Assembly: GCA_036925085.1 (NCBI GenBank)
Contig: JAUPFP010000035.1
Location: 2,160,356 to 2,224,355, forward strand
Reading direction: 5' to 3'
DNA from: Brachycybe producta
Lineage: Eukaryota; Arthropoda; Diplopoda; Playtdesmida; Andrognathidae
DNA: 64,000 nt
Part shown: piece after piece, positions 44,161 to 55,122 of the stretch
How the letters are laid out: each line of letters starts with the position of its first letter
Numbering within the stretch: the first letter of the stretch is position 1
The notes under the pieces: model-generated
The model's database searches: none
Told to the model about the DNA's origin: nothing
Seen by the model: the letters and a program-made list of their open reading frames with translations, nothing else
Program-made: the position numbers and the translations under genes

Positions 44161-45414
44161 TTTAAAATAAATTTTCATAATTATAATTATTGAACCAAAT
44201 AAAGTCAGTTATCTTTAAAAAAAATTTGATTTTATTTAGTTTCATTAAAAATAATATAATCATAATATTTTAAATTATTACTACAGTAATTTAAAATCAT
44301 ACTATAAGTGTAATGTAATGCAATCTACTACAAAATGTATGGATATTTATTTCCATCGCCATGAATCCAAATAAAAGCCATATAGGCCTACGTATATAAA
44401 GAATTTAATCACAAAAAAAGAGATTTTCGCTCATAATGCAGAGAGCTCTCTCTGTAACAGCAAAAAAATAATCTGCTCCTTCACATTCCCCCCCCCCCCC
44501 CAAAAAAAAAAAGAGAATTGCATCCACAAGACTACGATTAAATCTTTGATGAAAAAAATTCATTAGGCTTAGCAGATTATATAAAGAAGAAAAAAGGTAT
44601 TGTCAACTGCTTCTTGAATGCCTCAAAGAAAAGGTAAGATTTTTTTTCTTCTTCTTCAATAAATGACAGCCACAAATGAAAGAAAGTAAAGCAACCCACT
44701 ACTCATAATTTGCTATGGCAGTCATAAAATGTAATGCAGAACCAACCAAGCAATATTACACAAATCATCTACTTGATGAGTCAGCATGGTGTTTCCTATA
44801 TGTATGTGCGTTTTTCGTAATGTATGTGTGTACATGGATGCGTGCGTTTTGGTGTTGGCGTTATACTGTGCATCATCATAAGAGAACAATGTTTTCTATT
44901 GCATCTTCTCAGTAGGTAGCAAAAACATCCTGCTTTGTTCATTTGATGGCCATAAAGGCGAAAGCAGAGGTAAGCTGAAAATGCCAATAAGTTCAACTAA
45001 ATAATGAAAGCAGTCTTCAGATTTTCAATTTCAGCTGTAAATTTTTTTTTACATTTAGAGGAAAGCGAAAATGAAATAAACGTTCAGCTTTCGCTGAAAG
45101 ATTCAGCTGAAATTAACTTTTGAGCTTCTATTAAACATTTTTAGAAAATATGTATGTTTTTCATTAATAGATGCTTGTTTTTGTAATTGAAAGCAACAAA
45201 AACGTATCTTGAATGTTAACGATTGTTCATTATATTTCTAATCAACTTAAATACCGGTATTTCAGATCATCTCAAAATTTATTTTGAGATGATCTATAGA
45301 TTGAAAATACCAACAATTGGTTTTATTTAATATTCAAACAGATATTCAATTTTATGCTAAAACACCAGCTAAGGGGCACTTGTTATTAAACACATTTGAA
45401 ATAAAAATAAATGC
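44161..45414. other. Unassigned AT-rich DNA, no gene seen
   Basis: C12 run near 44490. A perfect short hairpin AGATCATCTCAAAAT..ATTTTGAGATGATCT lies at 45266-45297. Confidence 0.45.
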
Positions 45415-45452
45415 CCCCCCACGCCACGCCCAATAGCCTATATCCGCCACTG
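45415..45452. mobile_element. Orphan hAT terminus
   Basis: GCCCCCCCACGCC..ATATCCGCCACTG has the same terminal form as the hAT at 21274-24774 (ATCCGCCACTG preceded by a C run). I could not find the other end. Confidence 0.5.
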
Positions 45453-46699
45453 CATCCAACCTAATATCACGTCCTTATCGGCCAATATGAAAATAAGCCA
45501 AAGTGAATACCGCATACGGGCTTCAGACGGTAGCAATGAAAAATTCTGAAATTGTAATTTACTTTTATGGATTTTTTTTTTTACTTATCTTGCTAGATGT
45601 TTTTGTATTATTGTATAGTCACTTATTGCATTTAAAAGAAGCAATAAGTGCTTGCTATAATACATGTAATATTGTGTTGTTTGTAGCCATGTATAATATA
45701 CCTACACATATACCATTTACCGACACTCCCCCCACCAACCACAGATGTCAACACATTTTCTTAAGTTAGTTAAAGCTCATTTTATAGAAGAAAGTAAAAA
45801 GAAGCGAGAAAAAAAAAATATAAAACACATAGAAATGTACAAAATGTCGTTATTATACGAGCTCCAATACCATGTGTAGTCAATTTAAAATACAATAAAA
45901 CATAAGACTGAGGTAGATCTACAAAGTTTGGCAACAAAAATAAACACTAAATTTTCTCTCTCTCTCAACCCTCCCCCCTCCCCCTCAAATGTAGGACTAT
46001 ACCTCAAATGTAGGACTATATAGTGTATAACTTGAGCACTATATTAGACCCACAATAGAGTATGTTTATATGTGAAATATCGGTGTAATATTTGCGTCAA
46101 AACTTCGTCATAAACATTTCGATTGATGTTAGCTTTTATGCTTTTACAGTTTTTTTTCTTCTTCCCCTTAAAAAAAAGCGACGTTTATTGAGTGAACACT
46201 GACATTTACATCGATTTCCTTTTTTTTTACTTCACAAGCGAAAAATCTCTAAAATAAAATTTTTTTTTGCAGACAATATACTGTATATATTGACGTTAGC
46301 CGTATTTTCTTTCTTGTAGAAATTTATACAAGTCTTTATAGAACGTCTATTTTTCTGGAAGAAAAAAAAGGAGGAGGAGGAGGAGGACGTTGAAGATTGA
46401 TATCGAAATATCCTCAAATACAAAATATATGCCCTTACGCATTTTTTTTTGTTTTGTTTTTGTTGTTATGCCACGTAATATACGTTCTAAATTGTGAAAA
46501 GTCACAATGTTTGACGTTTGCGGCAAGTTCCTATTTTTATGTAGCGCAATAACTTTCACAATGGGAAGCCTTCTTTTTTAAATCATTCAGTTTCAAAGTA
46601 AATAACTTTCATTGTGCAATATATAATGGACAAGAGCCTAAAAAACATTCATTGTTATTGTTGAGTGATATCTTTTTGCATCATATGAGTGCGCGCGCA
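45453..46699. other. Unassigned AT-rich DNA, no gene seen
   Basis: A GGAGGAGGAGGAGGAGG tract near 46370 and a direct CTCAAATGTAGGACTATA repeat at about 45985-46020. No gene. Confidence 0.45.
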
Positions 46700-47765
46700 A
46701 TCAAGCCATTTTAAGAACAGAAAGCAGAGGGTTGTTTGTTATTGATGGGTCTCAATCTGGGTGGGAGTTTACATCAGGGGTTCCACAGGGTAGTGTTAGG
46801 TCCTCTTTTGTTTCTGGTCTTCATTAATGACCTCAGCAGTATGGTTAGCAGTAACTAGGTTTTTGCTGATGACACATTAATTTACAGGGAAGTACAAAAC
46901 ACCCTCGACTGTGAATCACTACGGGTAGACTTGAAGGCAATTGAAAGTTGGTCTGTTTCATGGCAACTCCAGTTGAATCAAGGGAAATGCAGTGTGATAT
47001 GAGGGTCACACGGGGTAGAAATCCATTGACTTTTTCTTATGTTTTGAATAACAAACTACTTCAGAATATTAATTCTTATAAATACTTAGGAAGTTGGGGG
47101 TTACATTGACAGGCAATCTGTCTTTAATGCAGCATGTTGATAATATCACTAGCAAGGCAATGCGAATGCTTCGTTTTTTGCCAACGATCATTGGGTACTT
47201 GCCCTGAGCAAATTAAAATTGTTGCTTACAATGTGCTGATTCATCCTCATCTTGAGTATTGCTGCAGTGTGTGGAATCCCCACTCTGTAGCATTAAGTCA
47301 TGCAGTAGAAATGGTCTGGCATCGGGCAGTGAGATTTGCCCGAGGCGGATATAAGTTTACCGATAGTGTCACTGAAATGCTGGTAGAGCTTCATTGGGAT
47401 AGTTTAGTTCATCGTAGATCAGAAATCAGTTTTGTATGTTTAAGAAAATGGTATGTGGTCAATGTCCCAAACCACAGTCCGGTGATATATGTTAAGCATT
47501 GTATGTGAGAAGGGGTAACCACTTTTTTGCAGAGACTGACTTATTATTTGTCTTTTTTCCAAGGGTCATTATTGTATACGACTAAATGTATATGACTAAA
47601 TTTCATGACTGCAATTATATTTTTTATATTTGCAATGCAGGTTATTTTTTGTTGTTATTATATATTGACAATGCATCTTGCAGCACTTGGATCTTAAGAT
47701 CCCTCTGCCATAGGCCAACCCGCCTGTTTGCAGAGAATTTTTTGTAATTGTAATGCCTTTGGAAA
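46700..47765 (+). pseudogene. CR1/Jockey-like non-LTR retrotransposon ORF2 (RT half), dead
   Basis: A 5'-truncated copy. GVPQGSV (motif B) at about 46777, INDLSSMV, FADDTLIYR (motif C with both catalytic aspartates) at about 46860, and LQLNQGKCSV follow in the expected order, with frame breaks. The frame 47134-47508 then gives PEQIKIVAYNVLIHPHLEYC, SVWNPHS and KFTDSVTEMLVELHWDSL. The 3' end has the same CCCTCTGCCATAGGCC and TTGTAATTGTAATG tail as 26870-27364. No RNase H domain follows, unlike elements A-C. Confidence 0.85.
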
Positions 47766-47949
47766 TTGCTTAACGTAGGACGCCCGTTACACGGCGTTTT
47801 GTCCAAGGCATTTGTAAAAAAAGACCATTATGTTTCCCGAAACTCTGCTATAAGCCTGCAGCAGGCACAATCTAACGACAAAATCCTAGGTTGGCAATGT
47901 CCGGCATCGGCACTCTACCCTCACCTTCAAATAATTCTTTTCTAGGAGA

Positions 47950-48290
47950 GGCTCTCGAGGGCCACTCAATTTTGAGAAGTTTACGAGAGCTTCAGAGTTT
48001 CTATATGCTTAGGGGGATTCTTAGTTTTTAGAGGCTCCCAGAGGTGTTCTAGTTTAGAGCGGCTTCTGGAGGCCTCGGAGTTTCGAGAAGATCACGACAC
48101 CATCACAATTTTGAGAGGCTCCTCCTGCCGGCTTGTTTATCCAATACCGTTTTTAACTTTCAACTAATGTAGTTCAAATTTTGTATAACTATTTTATATT
48201 ATGTTAACTTGGTTGAATTACAAAAGTGTATGTGTTATATTTTTCAAAATACATATTTTTTAAACAAAAAAATGCATGTTTACTTGCACC
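47950..48290 (-). repeat. Dispersed repeat, family M3 copy 2
   Basis: Inverse orientation relative to 40115-40450. Internal AGAGGCTC/GAGGCTCC motifs recur, giving a loosely repetitive GC-richer half and an AT-rich half. Confidence 0.6.
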
Positions 48291-48299
48291 ACTTACGTT

Positions 48300-48600
48300 T
48301 GCTGCCACAAACGTTAGTAACTTTTTTAGGATGGGCCCCAGACTAGAACAGAACATTCGTAACGTGTTCCCAATTGGTAACCTCAGCTGCTGTCAGAACC
48401 GGCAATGACTGTTCGGAGAAATGTTTGACAAAACGTCCAAATTATTTCTGGCCCGAACACAAACATTCTTCGAGAAGAACGAATAAAATTTGTTCGGAAA
48501 AGCCGTCCACACTGTTCGCGAACAGTGCTCTGTTCGTTGTTTGGTTCTATACTGTGGACCCACCGTTAACAGACTAGTTTTATCAACATCCAATAAACAA
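48300..48600. repeat. Possible foldback-type repeat
   Basis: Several TGTTCG/CGAACA inverted pairs, with GTTCGCGAACAGTG near 48516 as the clearest. Ends undefined. Confidence 0.35.
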
Positions 48601-48701
48601 CAATACAATGTTAATAGGACTAAGTATTTTTTTTTCTAGATTCTAAATGAAAAAATAAATCAAAATGTCACATGTGATAACTCAATATATTCTTGAACAT
48701 A

Positions 48702-48880
48702 CAGTAGAGCATCGATTATCGGAACGTTATGGGAACCAGTTTTTTTGTACTTATTCTTAACGAAATAAAAAAAAAAATTCGAAATCGATTTTTTTCTTTT
48801 CTCTACTTTTTTTTTATTGCGAGTTCGATTATATGAACTAGTCAAGTCAGACATTATTTCCGATAATCGACGTTCTACTG
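48702..48880. mobile_element. Tc1/mariner-pogo-type MITE, TA target
   Basis: TA at 48700-48701 and 48881-48882. The inverted ends are CAGTAGAGCATCGATTATCG and CGATAATCGACGTTCTACTG. 179 bp, A/T-rich interior. Confidence 0.8.
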
Positions 48881-48920
48881 TATTTTGATTGAACACGATT
48901 ACAAAGAAGTACATGTATAT

Positions 48921-49102
48921 TCTGTTACAATCAATCTGCAGATTGCGTAGGCAGCCTACAAAACCACCAACCAGCTAGTGAATCTGCAAAACTCAATACA
49001 TTTTACATAAAGAATTTTGCAGATTCACTAGCAGTTTGGTGGTTTTGCAGACTGCCTACGCAATCTGCAGATTGACTGATTCCGGAGATTCACAGTAACA
49101 GA
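48921..49102. mobile_element. Foldback MITE, uninterrupted relative of the LTR-split copy at 14480
   Basis: CAATCTGCAGATTGCGTAGG..CTAGTGAATCTGCAAAA is inverted as TTTTGCAGATTCACTAG..CCTACGCAATCTGCAGATTG. The outer ends are TCTGTTAC and GTAACAGA. It preserves the empty site for the LTR at 14599. Confidence 0.88.
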
Positions 49103-49786
49103 TAGTTATCGGAACTCGGATAGTTTACCAAATACAGCTCGTACACGTACTTCCATTAGTAGAAACTCACAATTTTGCCAAAACCTTTAAAAGTGACTAA
49201 AGCTTATTTAACATTTTTGTTAAAAAAATTCAATTTTTAATAAAAACAATATTTTTATTTAATTTTTTTTAAACTACATTTTTTTTCTTTCGAAATATTC
49301 GAATTCTTTTCACTTTTCACTGTACTGGAAAAATATTTTTATACATATAGCACCTGCAGTACAGTATTTCACCAATTGCGAGGGTCTTGCGCAGCTATAC
49401 ATAAACTCAAGTCACATATCAGAATAATTGTGATATCAAAGCATATATACAATATTTATTATTTATGACACAAATAATGTTATTCGTATGAAATCTTTTA
49501 AAGTTCACATGGCATTTATGACAGACTTGGAAATAATAAAAGGCTTTTCTCACCCCAGGTACAATGTGTGGCATCAGACAAGAATTGGTAAGCCATTCAT
49601 GTATGTATCACGGCGCATCACAGTACATTTACATGCATTTTCAGCAAAAAAAAAAGAAAATGTCATCTACCCACACATAAAGTGGTCTCATTCTATATAT
49701 GTCATTGTCATGAAAATGTTTGTTGGCATTTTTTTTTCCTCCAACAATGGAATGTCTGCAACTCACCTCAGAAAGATGTAAACCCT

Positions 49787-49880
<94 letters not shown>

Positions 49881-50237
49881 GGCTTATCTCAGAAATGTTC
49901 AAAATAAATTCGAACTTGCAATGTCATAATAGCAATGAAATTTGATTTGAGTTGCCAACCGAAGGCCCAGGTGTAGCCAAAGAGAAAACACCCCAGTAGG
50001 GGTCAGCAGACAAAATTCCAGAGTCCAGACTCTAGACCCACCACCTAAAAACACGGAATTTCAAACTGTTCAATACTCAAGGATAACTAAGCCTTGAGGG
50101 GTTCAACATAACATCCGAACCTCGCATTTTTTTAAAAAAAAACATTTATATTTAAAAAAAAAAATAAGTTATTTAAATCAGTTTATTTTTTATTTAAATA
50201 GACTAACTTTTTTAATCTTACTGGAATGAAGATAGTA
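49103..50237. other. AT-rich DNA with microsatellite, no gene seen
   Basis: Apart from the (TA)n at 49789-49876 nothing is recognisable. Confidence 0.45.
49789..49876. repeat. (TA)n microsatellite
   Basis: About 43 uninterrupted TA units, the longest in the window. Confidence 0.97.
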
Positions 50238-50990
50238 ATACGGCCCAATTCACACGACCCACTTTGTGTCGCCATATAAAGTGGTCGTTTTTGCTAACCA
50301 TTGATTATACATGTATAAGTACACAATATTGACATGAGCTACTAAAACAAGTTTTTTTTTGCACCACACTGGCGAAGAGTAAACTTGTGTCATTGCAGTG
50401 TGCTACACGTGGCGAAAACCGAACGTTTGTCAATGGTAATCAAGGTCACAATCTACCTGTGGAATGCACTGATAGCATTCCATTGTTTTCAATGGTGGTC
50501 AGTGTGAAGCAAGTCGCGTCAACCACTATGTGGCGATACAAAGTGGTCCTTGAGAAGCCAGCCTAAAAACACTTGTTCACTTAAAATAATATGAATAATA
50601 AAAAAGGTGAAATGTCTCCATATGAAATATTAAAAAAATGTTTAATAGAAATTTTCATAAAGTTTAAAAAAATGTTTCGAAGACAACGAAACATTATAAA
50701 AAATCATATGATTTAAATCACTGCTACAAAGGTTTCTTGCTTCCACTTTGTAAATTGTAGAGCTACTCGGTGGTACCACAAAGTGACATGGCTTGTTTAA
50801 CACGGACCATTATTAAAAACAAATGGTCTGCTGTACGTCAGTGCATTCCACTGTTATGACCTTGATTATCATTGACAAAAGCGATAACCACTTCTGCCTG
50901 GATGTGAACACATGTCATCAATGATCAGCTAAAATAGACCACTTTACGTGGCGCCATAAAATGGTTCGTATTAAGTGGGCCAAATGTGGA
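50238..50990. mobile_element. Large imperfect palindromic MITE
   Basis: The left end (GGCCCAATTCACACGACCCA, CGCCATATAAAGTGGTC) is inverted at the right end (GACCACTTTACGTGGCG, AAGTGGGCC). Inner arms also pair (TCAATGGTAATCAAGGTCA against TGACCTTGATTATCATTGA). AT-rich centre, no coding. Confidence 0.75.
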
Positions 50991-51333
50991 AAAATAAGCA
51001 AGGCAAAATTGTGGCCCGTATTCTTAAAACAAGAGGTCGTATTCAGTGTCTATAACCAAAACAACCATATTCCTCCAAAACGTACTGAAGAAAAAATTAA
51101 TTCAATTTCACACTGTTAACACCTCGTTTCCACTACAAAAATTAACTGCAGTTAAAAAGTTAATCACAATTAATTTCCCCATTGGAAACATATGTGGTTA
51201 CATTAACCATGATTATATTTCTGAACAATGGAGTTAACTCAACTGCATTGACACAATGTGGTTATAACCACATTATTGAATGGTTAAATACGTCCCTTTC
51301 TGTGGTTCAAATAAATTTAGGTTACAAACAACA

Positions 51334-51463
51334 CAGGCAAGTGTGCCCAGCAGTAAAATTTAGTTGGCCCCGCCCTTTTATAAGCGTCATCAATTTCTAA
51401 TTGGTTTGTTACTTGGTTTGATGTCACATGCCCCGTCCTTTTACTGCTGGGCACCCTTGCCTG
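51334..51463. mobile_element. Foldback, 11-bp TSD TACAAACAACA
   Basis: Perfect direct repeats at 51323-51333 and 51464-51474. The arms are CAGGCAAGTGTGCCCAGCAG and its near-complement. The core has CCCCGCCCTTTTATAAGC and AATTGGTTTGTTAC. An 11-bp duplication fits Mutator-like target sites. Confidence 0.85.
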
Positions 51464-51649
51464 TACAAACAACATAGTGAAAGCACTCAATTTTTGACTG
51501 AATGAGTGCAAATTTCACAAAATGCAGACCTCCTTTAACAGGAAGTGAAACCTAACAGGAAGTGACATAAAATCAATTAAGCACATATGTGTCTTAAAAA
51601 TAGAAACACACAACAGTACCACTTCTAGCTTGTATCCAGTTAACTATAA

Positions 51650-51844
51650 TACAGGCATCTGTAGACATCTTCTGAATTTTGTTGGCTCCGCCCTTTTATG
51701 AGCGTCATCAGTTTCTAATTGGTTTGTTACTGACGCTGATGTTCCATACCCCGCTCTTTTTATTTCTAATTTTTTGATATTTGGTCTGACGCTCACAAAA
51801 AGGCGGAGCCAAAGAAATTCTGAAGATGTCTTATAGATGCCTGT
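51650..51844. mobile_element. Foldback, 11-bp TSD GTTAACTATAA
   Basis: Perfect direct repeats at 51639-51649 and 51845-51855. The arms are CAGGCATCTGTAGACATCTT and inverse. The core has GGCTCCGCCCTTTTATGAGC. Confidence 0.87.
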
Positions 51845-51905
51845 GTTAACTATAACCTTGGTTAATTAACTGTGGCTAATTTTTGTACTGGAATCGAGGT
51901 GTTAA

Positions 51906-52684
51906 AGGACATGCATGAACGAATTCTAAGGGAATTTAAACTGTATATTTTTCTCAAGTTCATTTTATGATTTTCAACTATATCTGGTTTAAATTTAATT
52001 TTAAACCATTTCTCAAATTTGACAAGTATTTTTTCCCAACTTTTTTTTTGTTTTTGAAGTAATAAATATATTCAGCCTTAAAACTCGAAAAAATGTCTAG
52101 TGACATTTAACATCAAATTATCAAATGGCGTCCAGTTTTGAATATATTCTATGACAAACGTGTTCATAAGATCATGGATGTAATTTTTAATAAGATTTCA
52201 ATGAATATTTATGAGCCATATCATGACCCGAGATGGGTCAGAAAAAGTAGCCTCTAAGAGATGGTTTCATGGACCACCTTTTTTTTTTTCTTCATAAGAA
52301 TATGTCAACTAGTCTTAAAGCTGTCAAACTAAATAAGTTCACGACTTTAATAATGAGGAAGGAGTACATTTGCTAAAGTAGCCTATGCATACATTTTCTC
52401 TTCCTTTGAGTGGAGTACATTTAATGGTAAATTACAATAAAATGTGGCCCAACTACAACAAATGGCTAAAAACAAAAAATATAAACTATTTTACAAAAAG
52501 AAAATGAGAATCAGTGTCATATGAATTTTTTCTCTCCAAAAAGGTTAAAGCAACATTTTAACCTTTTAAAAAGTTCTGCTAACAGGGTTATTTTTTTATA
52601 AATGTAAGTTTCAACCAGTTTGCAACTTATACATACTGTAGTTACGTACATTACCACAATTCAGTTCATTACACATGCATCAGG
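51906..52684. other. AT-rich DNA, no gene seen
   Basis: Nothing recognisable. Confidence 0.45.
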
Positions 52685-52692
52685 TCACAAGT

Positions 52693-53344
52693 CAGGATTG
52701 GCAAGGTTTTCCCCCACAAGTGGTTTAAAACCACTGTTTAAACATGGTTTAAACTGGGCTGGGTTTAACTCGTTTAACCCATTTTGTGTTTTTTCTCCAG
52801 TTTTACGCGTAACGTCCTATATGGTTCAATAGACATACGATAGGCCTAATTGAAATTAGCATTGGAATAATCAGAATAACAGTTAATTCACTGTAAAAAA
52901 TGTAGTGTACAGACACAACAAATTGAGAAGATTAGACAAGTAATGTTAGTCTTTAGAAATTGTTTAATAACTGTACGTTCCTTTTTGTAATGATTTTCCA
53001 TTATTTCTACCTTCGCACTAACAGTTTTCCCTTCCAATGAAATTTCGGGAAATTGGCTTCTGATATAATGTGATGGTCGGCCACCTTTACCACTCATTGT
53101 GACAAATAATATACTCGGTGGTAGTAATACAATAATTGCTTAGACTAAGGCTGGAAATGTATAGAATAAAATAATTAGTAACATACTGCAATGCTACAAA
53201 GCCTACAAATGAAGTATGTTTGTTTATAACTATAATGAGTCTGAGTATGATATTGGCTTCCCCTTTTGTTAAAAAGGTTTAACCCCTTTTAGCCCATTTT
53301 AACCCATAAAAACCTGGTTTAAACCTGGGTTTTTGCCAACCCTG
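52693..53344 (-). mobile_element. hAT element with N-terminal exon scrap, TSD TCACAAGT
   Basis: The exact 8-bp repeat TCACAAGT lies at 52685-52692 and 53345-53352. The ends CAGGATTGGCAAGG and, inverted, CAGGGTTGGCAAAAAC carry repeated GGTTTAAAC motifs inside both ends. Confidence 0.9.
52888..53097 (-). pseudogene. hAT N-terminal (BED-like) exon remnant
   Basis: It reads MSGKGGRPSHYIRSQFPEIS then LEGKTVSAKVEIMENHYKKE. This resembles the start of a BED-type zinc-finger region of hAT transposases (GRPS..F..GK.VSAK), but the first zinc-binding Cys pair is not present. It ends in unrelated sequence. The rest of the transposase is deleted. Confidence 0.55.
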
Positions 53345-53395
53345 TCACAAGTACCTCATATACATTGATAAGGCCGGCCCTAGATGTAACATTTA

Positions 53396-54131
53396 TGTGA
53401 CGTGACTGGCCCGTTGGATCCACCATTTCGACCTCTCTGTTGTTGAATCAATGGTGCCGGTGACGACTCTGTTGCCGGCGGGCCAGCCTCTGCTCTAGGG
53501 GTTGATTTGACCGGTCGAGACATTTACTGGCCCGACCTGGTAACGGCCCACAAAAAGACAATGTGATTTTAGTCCTGTTTGCTTGACTCACTGGAGGCTC
53601 CAGGCGGAGGAACTCAGGTAATATCTGAGTGCCTTCCACTGGATACTCCGTTATTTTCGGAGTACTAAACCCAAACACGATTATAGATGCAACACTCACA
53701 AATCCTTGTAGATAAAAATAAAATATCAAAAACTCTTTACTGCGATATGTTGTGACATTTACATAATTCTCTGTTATAATCTACACAATGTCTTCTAAGT
53801 TAGGGCTTAACTGTTCTATCATCAAACTCTGACTGTCCTCATACTCAAGCCTCAAGCTCACTTGTCCGGTCTCCTGGGAGGGGCAACTGTCACCTCAGGG
53901 CTCAATGATTGACCAACTGGGCCAATCATTGCCCTGGGCCGGGGATATTACCTTAAAAGGAAGGGTATTTTTGGGACTCTATTCCCAATTCTCACGGTCC
54001 GAATGGGTTCCACGAATTCACTTAGAATTCGGCCCACCCAAGTCTGAACATCTGTGCACCAAGGGGTGTCATACTGACAGAAATTAATTTCTGCAGGGTG
54101 TTTCACCATTCTATTACTACAGGGTGTCACA
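53396..54131 (-). mobile_element. Solo LTR (family L1), TSD TTTA
   Basis: TTTA lies at 53392-53395 and 54132-54135. The ends are TGTGACG and GTGTCACA; on the minus strand it begins TGTGACACCCTGTAG. It matches 1-533 (ACCAACTGGGCCAATCATTG, TTCCACGAATTCACTTAGAA). No gag/pol. Confidence 0.88.
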
Positions 54132-54135
54132 TTTA

Positions 54136-54890
54136 ACTACACGTGTCTATCATGTAGATGAGAAAACTGCCCAGTATTTTGACACCTTTAAAAAAATTCG
54201 AAATTAAATCACTTTATTAAACTTTAAATTAAACTCGTTTTATTTATTAAAATCTGCCCAAAAAAAGGTTATTTGGAAAGCTACTATCATTAAAATACAT
54301 TAAAATAGCAAGTTTACCTACTTTTATAGTTTTTTTAAAAAATGGTACGTCCACTAACAATATTTCACTATTTTGTATTTAAACAAGCATTTCTTCGTAT
54401 AACAATTAGTCTTTGAACAAATGAACTTCAAACGTGCTACTTTAATTACATAATCGGCATAAAATCCCATTTCAGGGGGTCAAAGCTAAGCAAAAAGTAT
54501 TGTACGTTTTATAGTAGTTTTAAAATACCATATTAACTTTATTTAAAGATCAACACGAATATGAGTCGATATGAATGTTTTTTCAATCGGCGCTTTGTTT
54601 TTGCACTGTGCGCTGCGTGCCTGGGTCGTTTGGTGTATTAAAAGATCACGTGAGCAGCTTTTGAGCGTGCGCTTTAAGCGTTCAACAAACATTGTCATGT
54701 TTTTGGAGTTTTACAATGTACTGTATATTTCAATGTGGGGATCTTTGCTCCCTTACAAGGTAACAAAAGATTACCTTTAGGTTACCTGTGGTATACTGTG
54801 TTACTTCTATGGAAAAGACCTACTGTGACGTGTGGACAAACACAGAGCGCAATATAATAAATATCTCGCAAAAACAGATAGAAGCTGCGT
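54136..54890. other. Unassigned DNA, no gene seen
   Basis: Nothing recognisable; AT-rich. Confidence 0.45.
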
Positions 54891-55122
54891 GCTTTTTGAA
54901 TAGGCATCTGTAGACAGCTTCAGTATTTCGTTGGCTCTGCCCTTTTATGAGCGTCAGACCAAATATCAACCAATTCGAAATAAAAAGGGCGGAGCATGTG
55001 ACATCAGACCCAGTAACAAATCAATTAGAAATTGATGAAGTTCATAAAAGGGCGGAGCCAACGAAACTCTGAAGACAATGAACCACCTTTTGGTGCAGGA
55101 GAAATAGTCACTTGTATGAGAG

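Larger units (their letters stand above)
51120..51901. mobile_element. TTAA-flanked MITE holding two foldbacks
   Basis: TTAA lies at 51116-51119 and 51902-51905. The terminal repeats are CACCTCGTTTCCACTACAAA and, inverted, CACCTCGATTCCAGTACAAA. Removing the foldbacks at 51334-51463 and 51650-51844 leaves about 450 bp of AT-rich palindromic sequence (TTAACTGCAGTTAA, GTGGTTATAACCAC). Confidence 0.82.

Noticed and set aside
44900..45130. AGCTGAA/TTCAGCT motifs as an inverted-repeat element
   Set aside because: Motifs are short and scattered; no consistent ends or TSD could be defined.
1..54131. The L1 LTRs at 1-533 and 53396-54131 as the two ends of one 54-kb retroelement
   Set aside because: The right copy has its own TSD (TTTA) on both sides, the spacing is far too large, and no gag-pol lies between.
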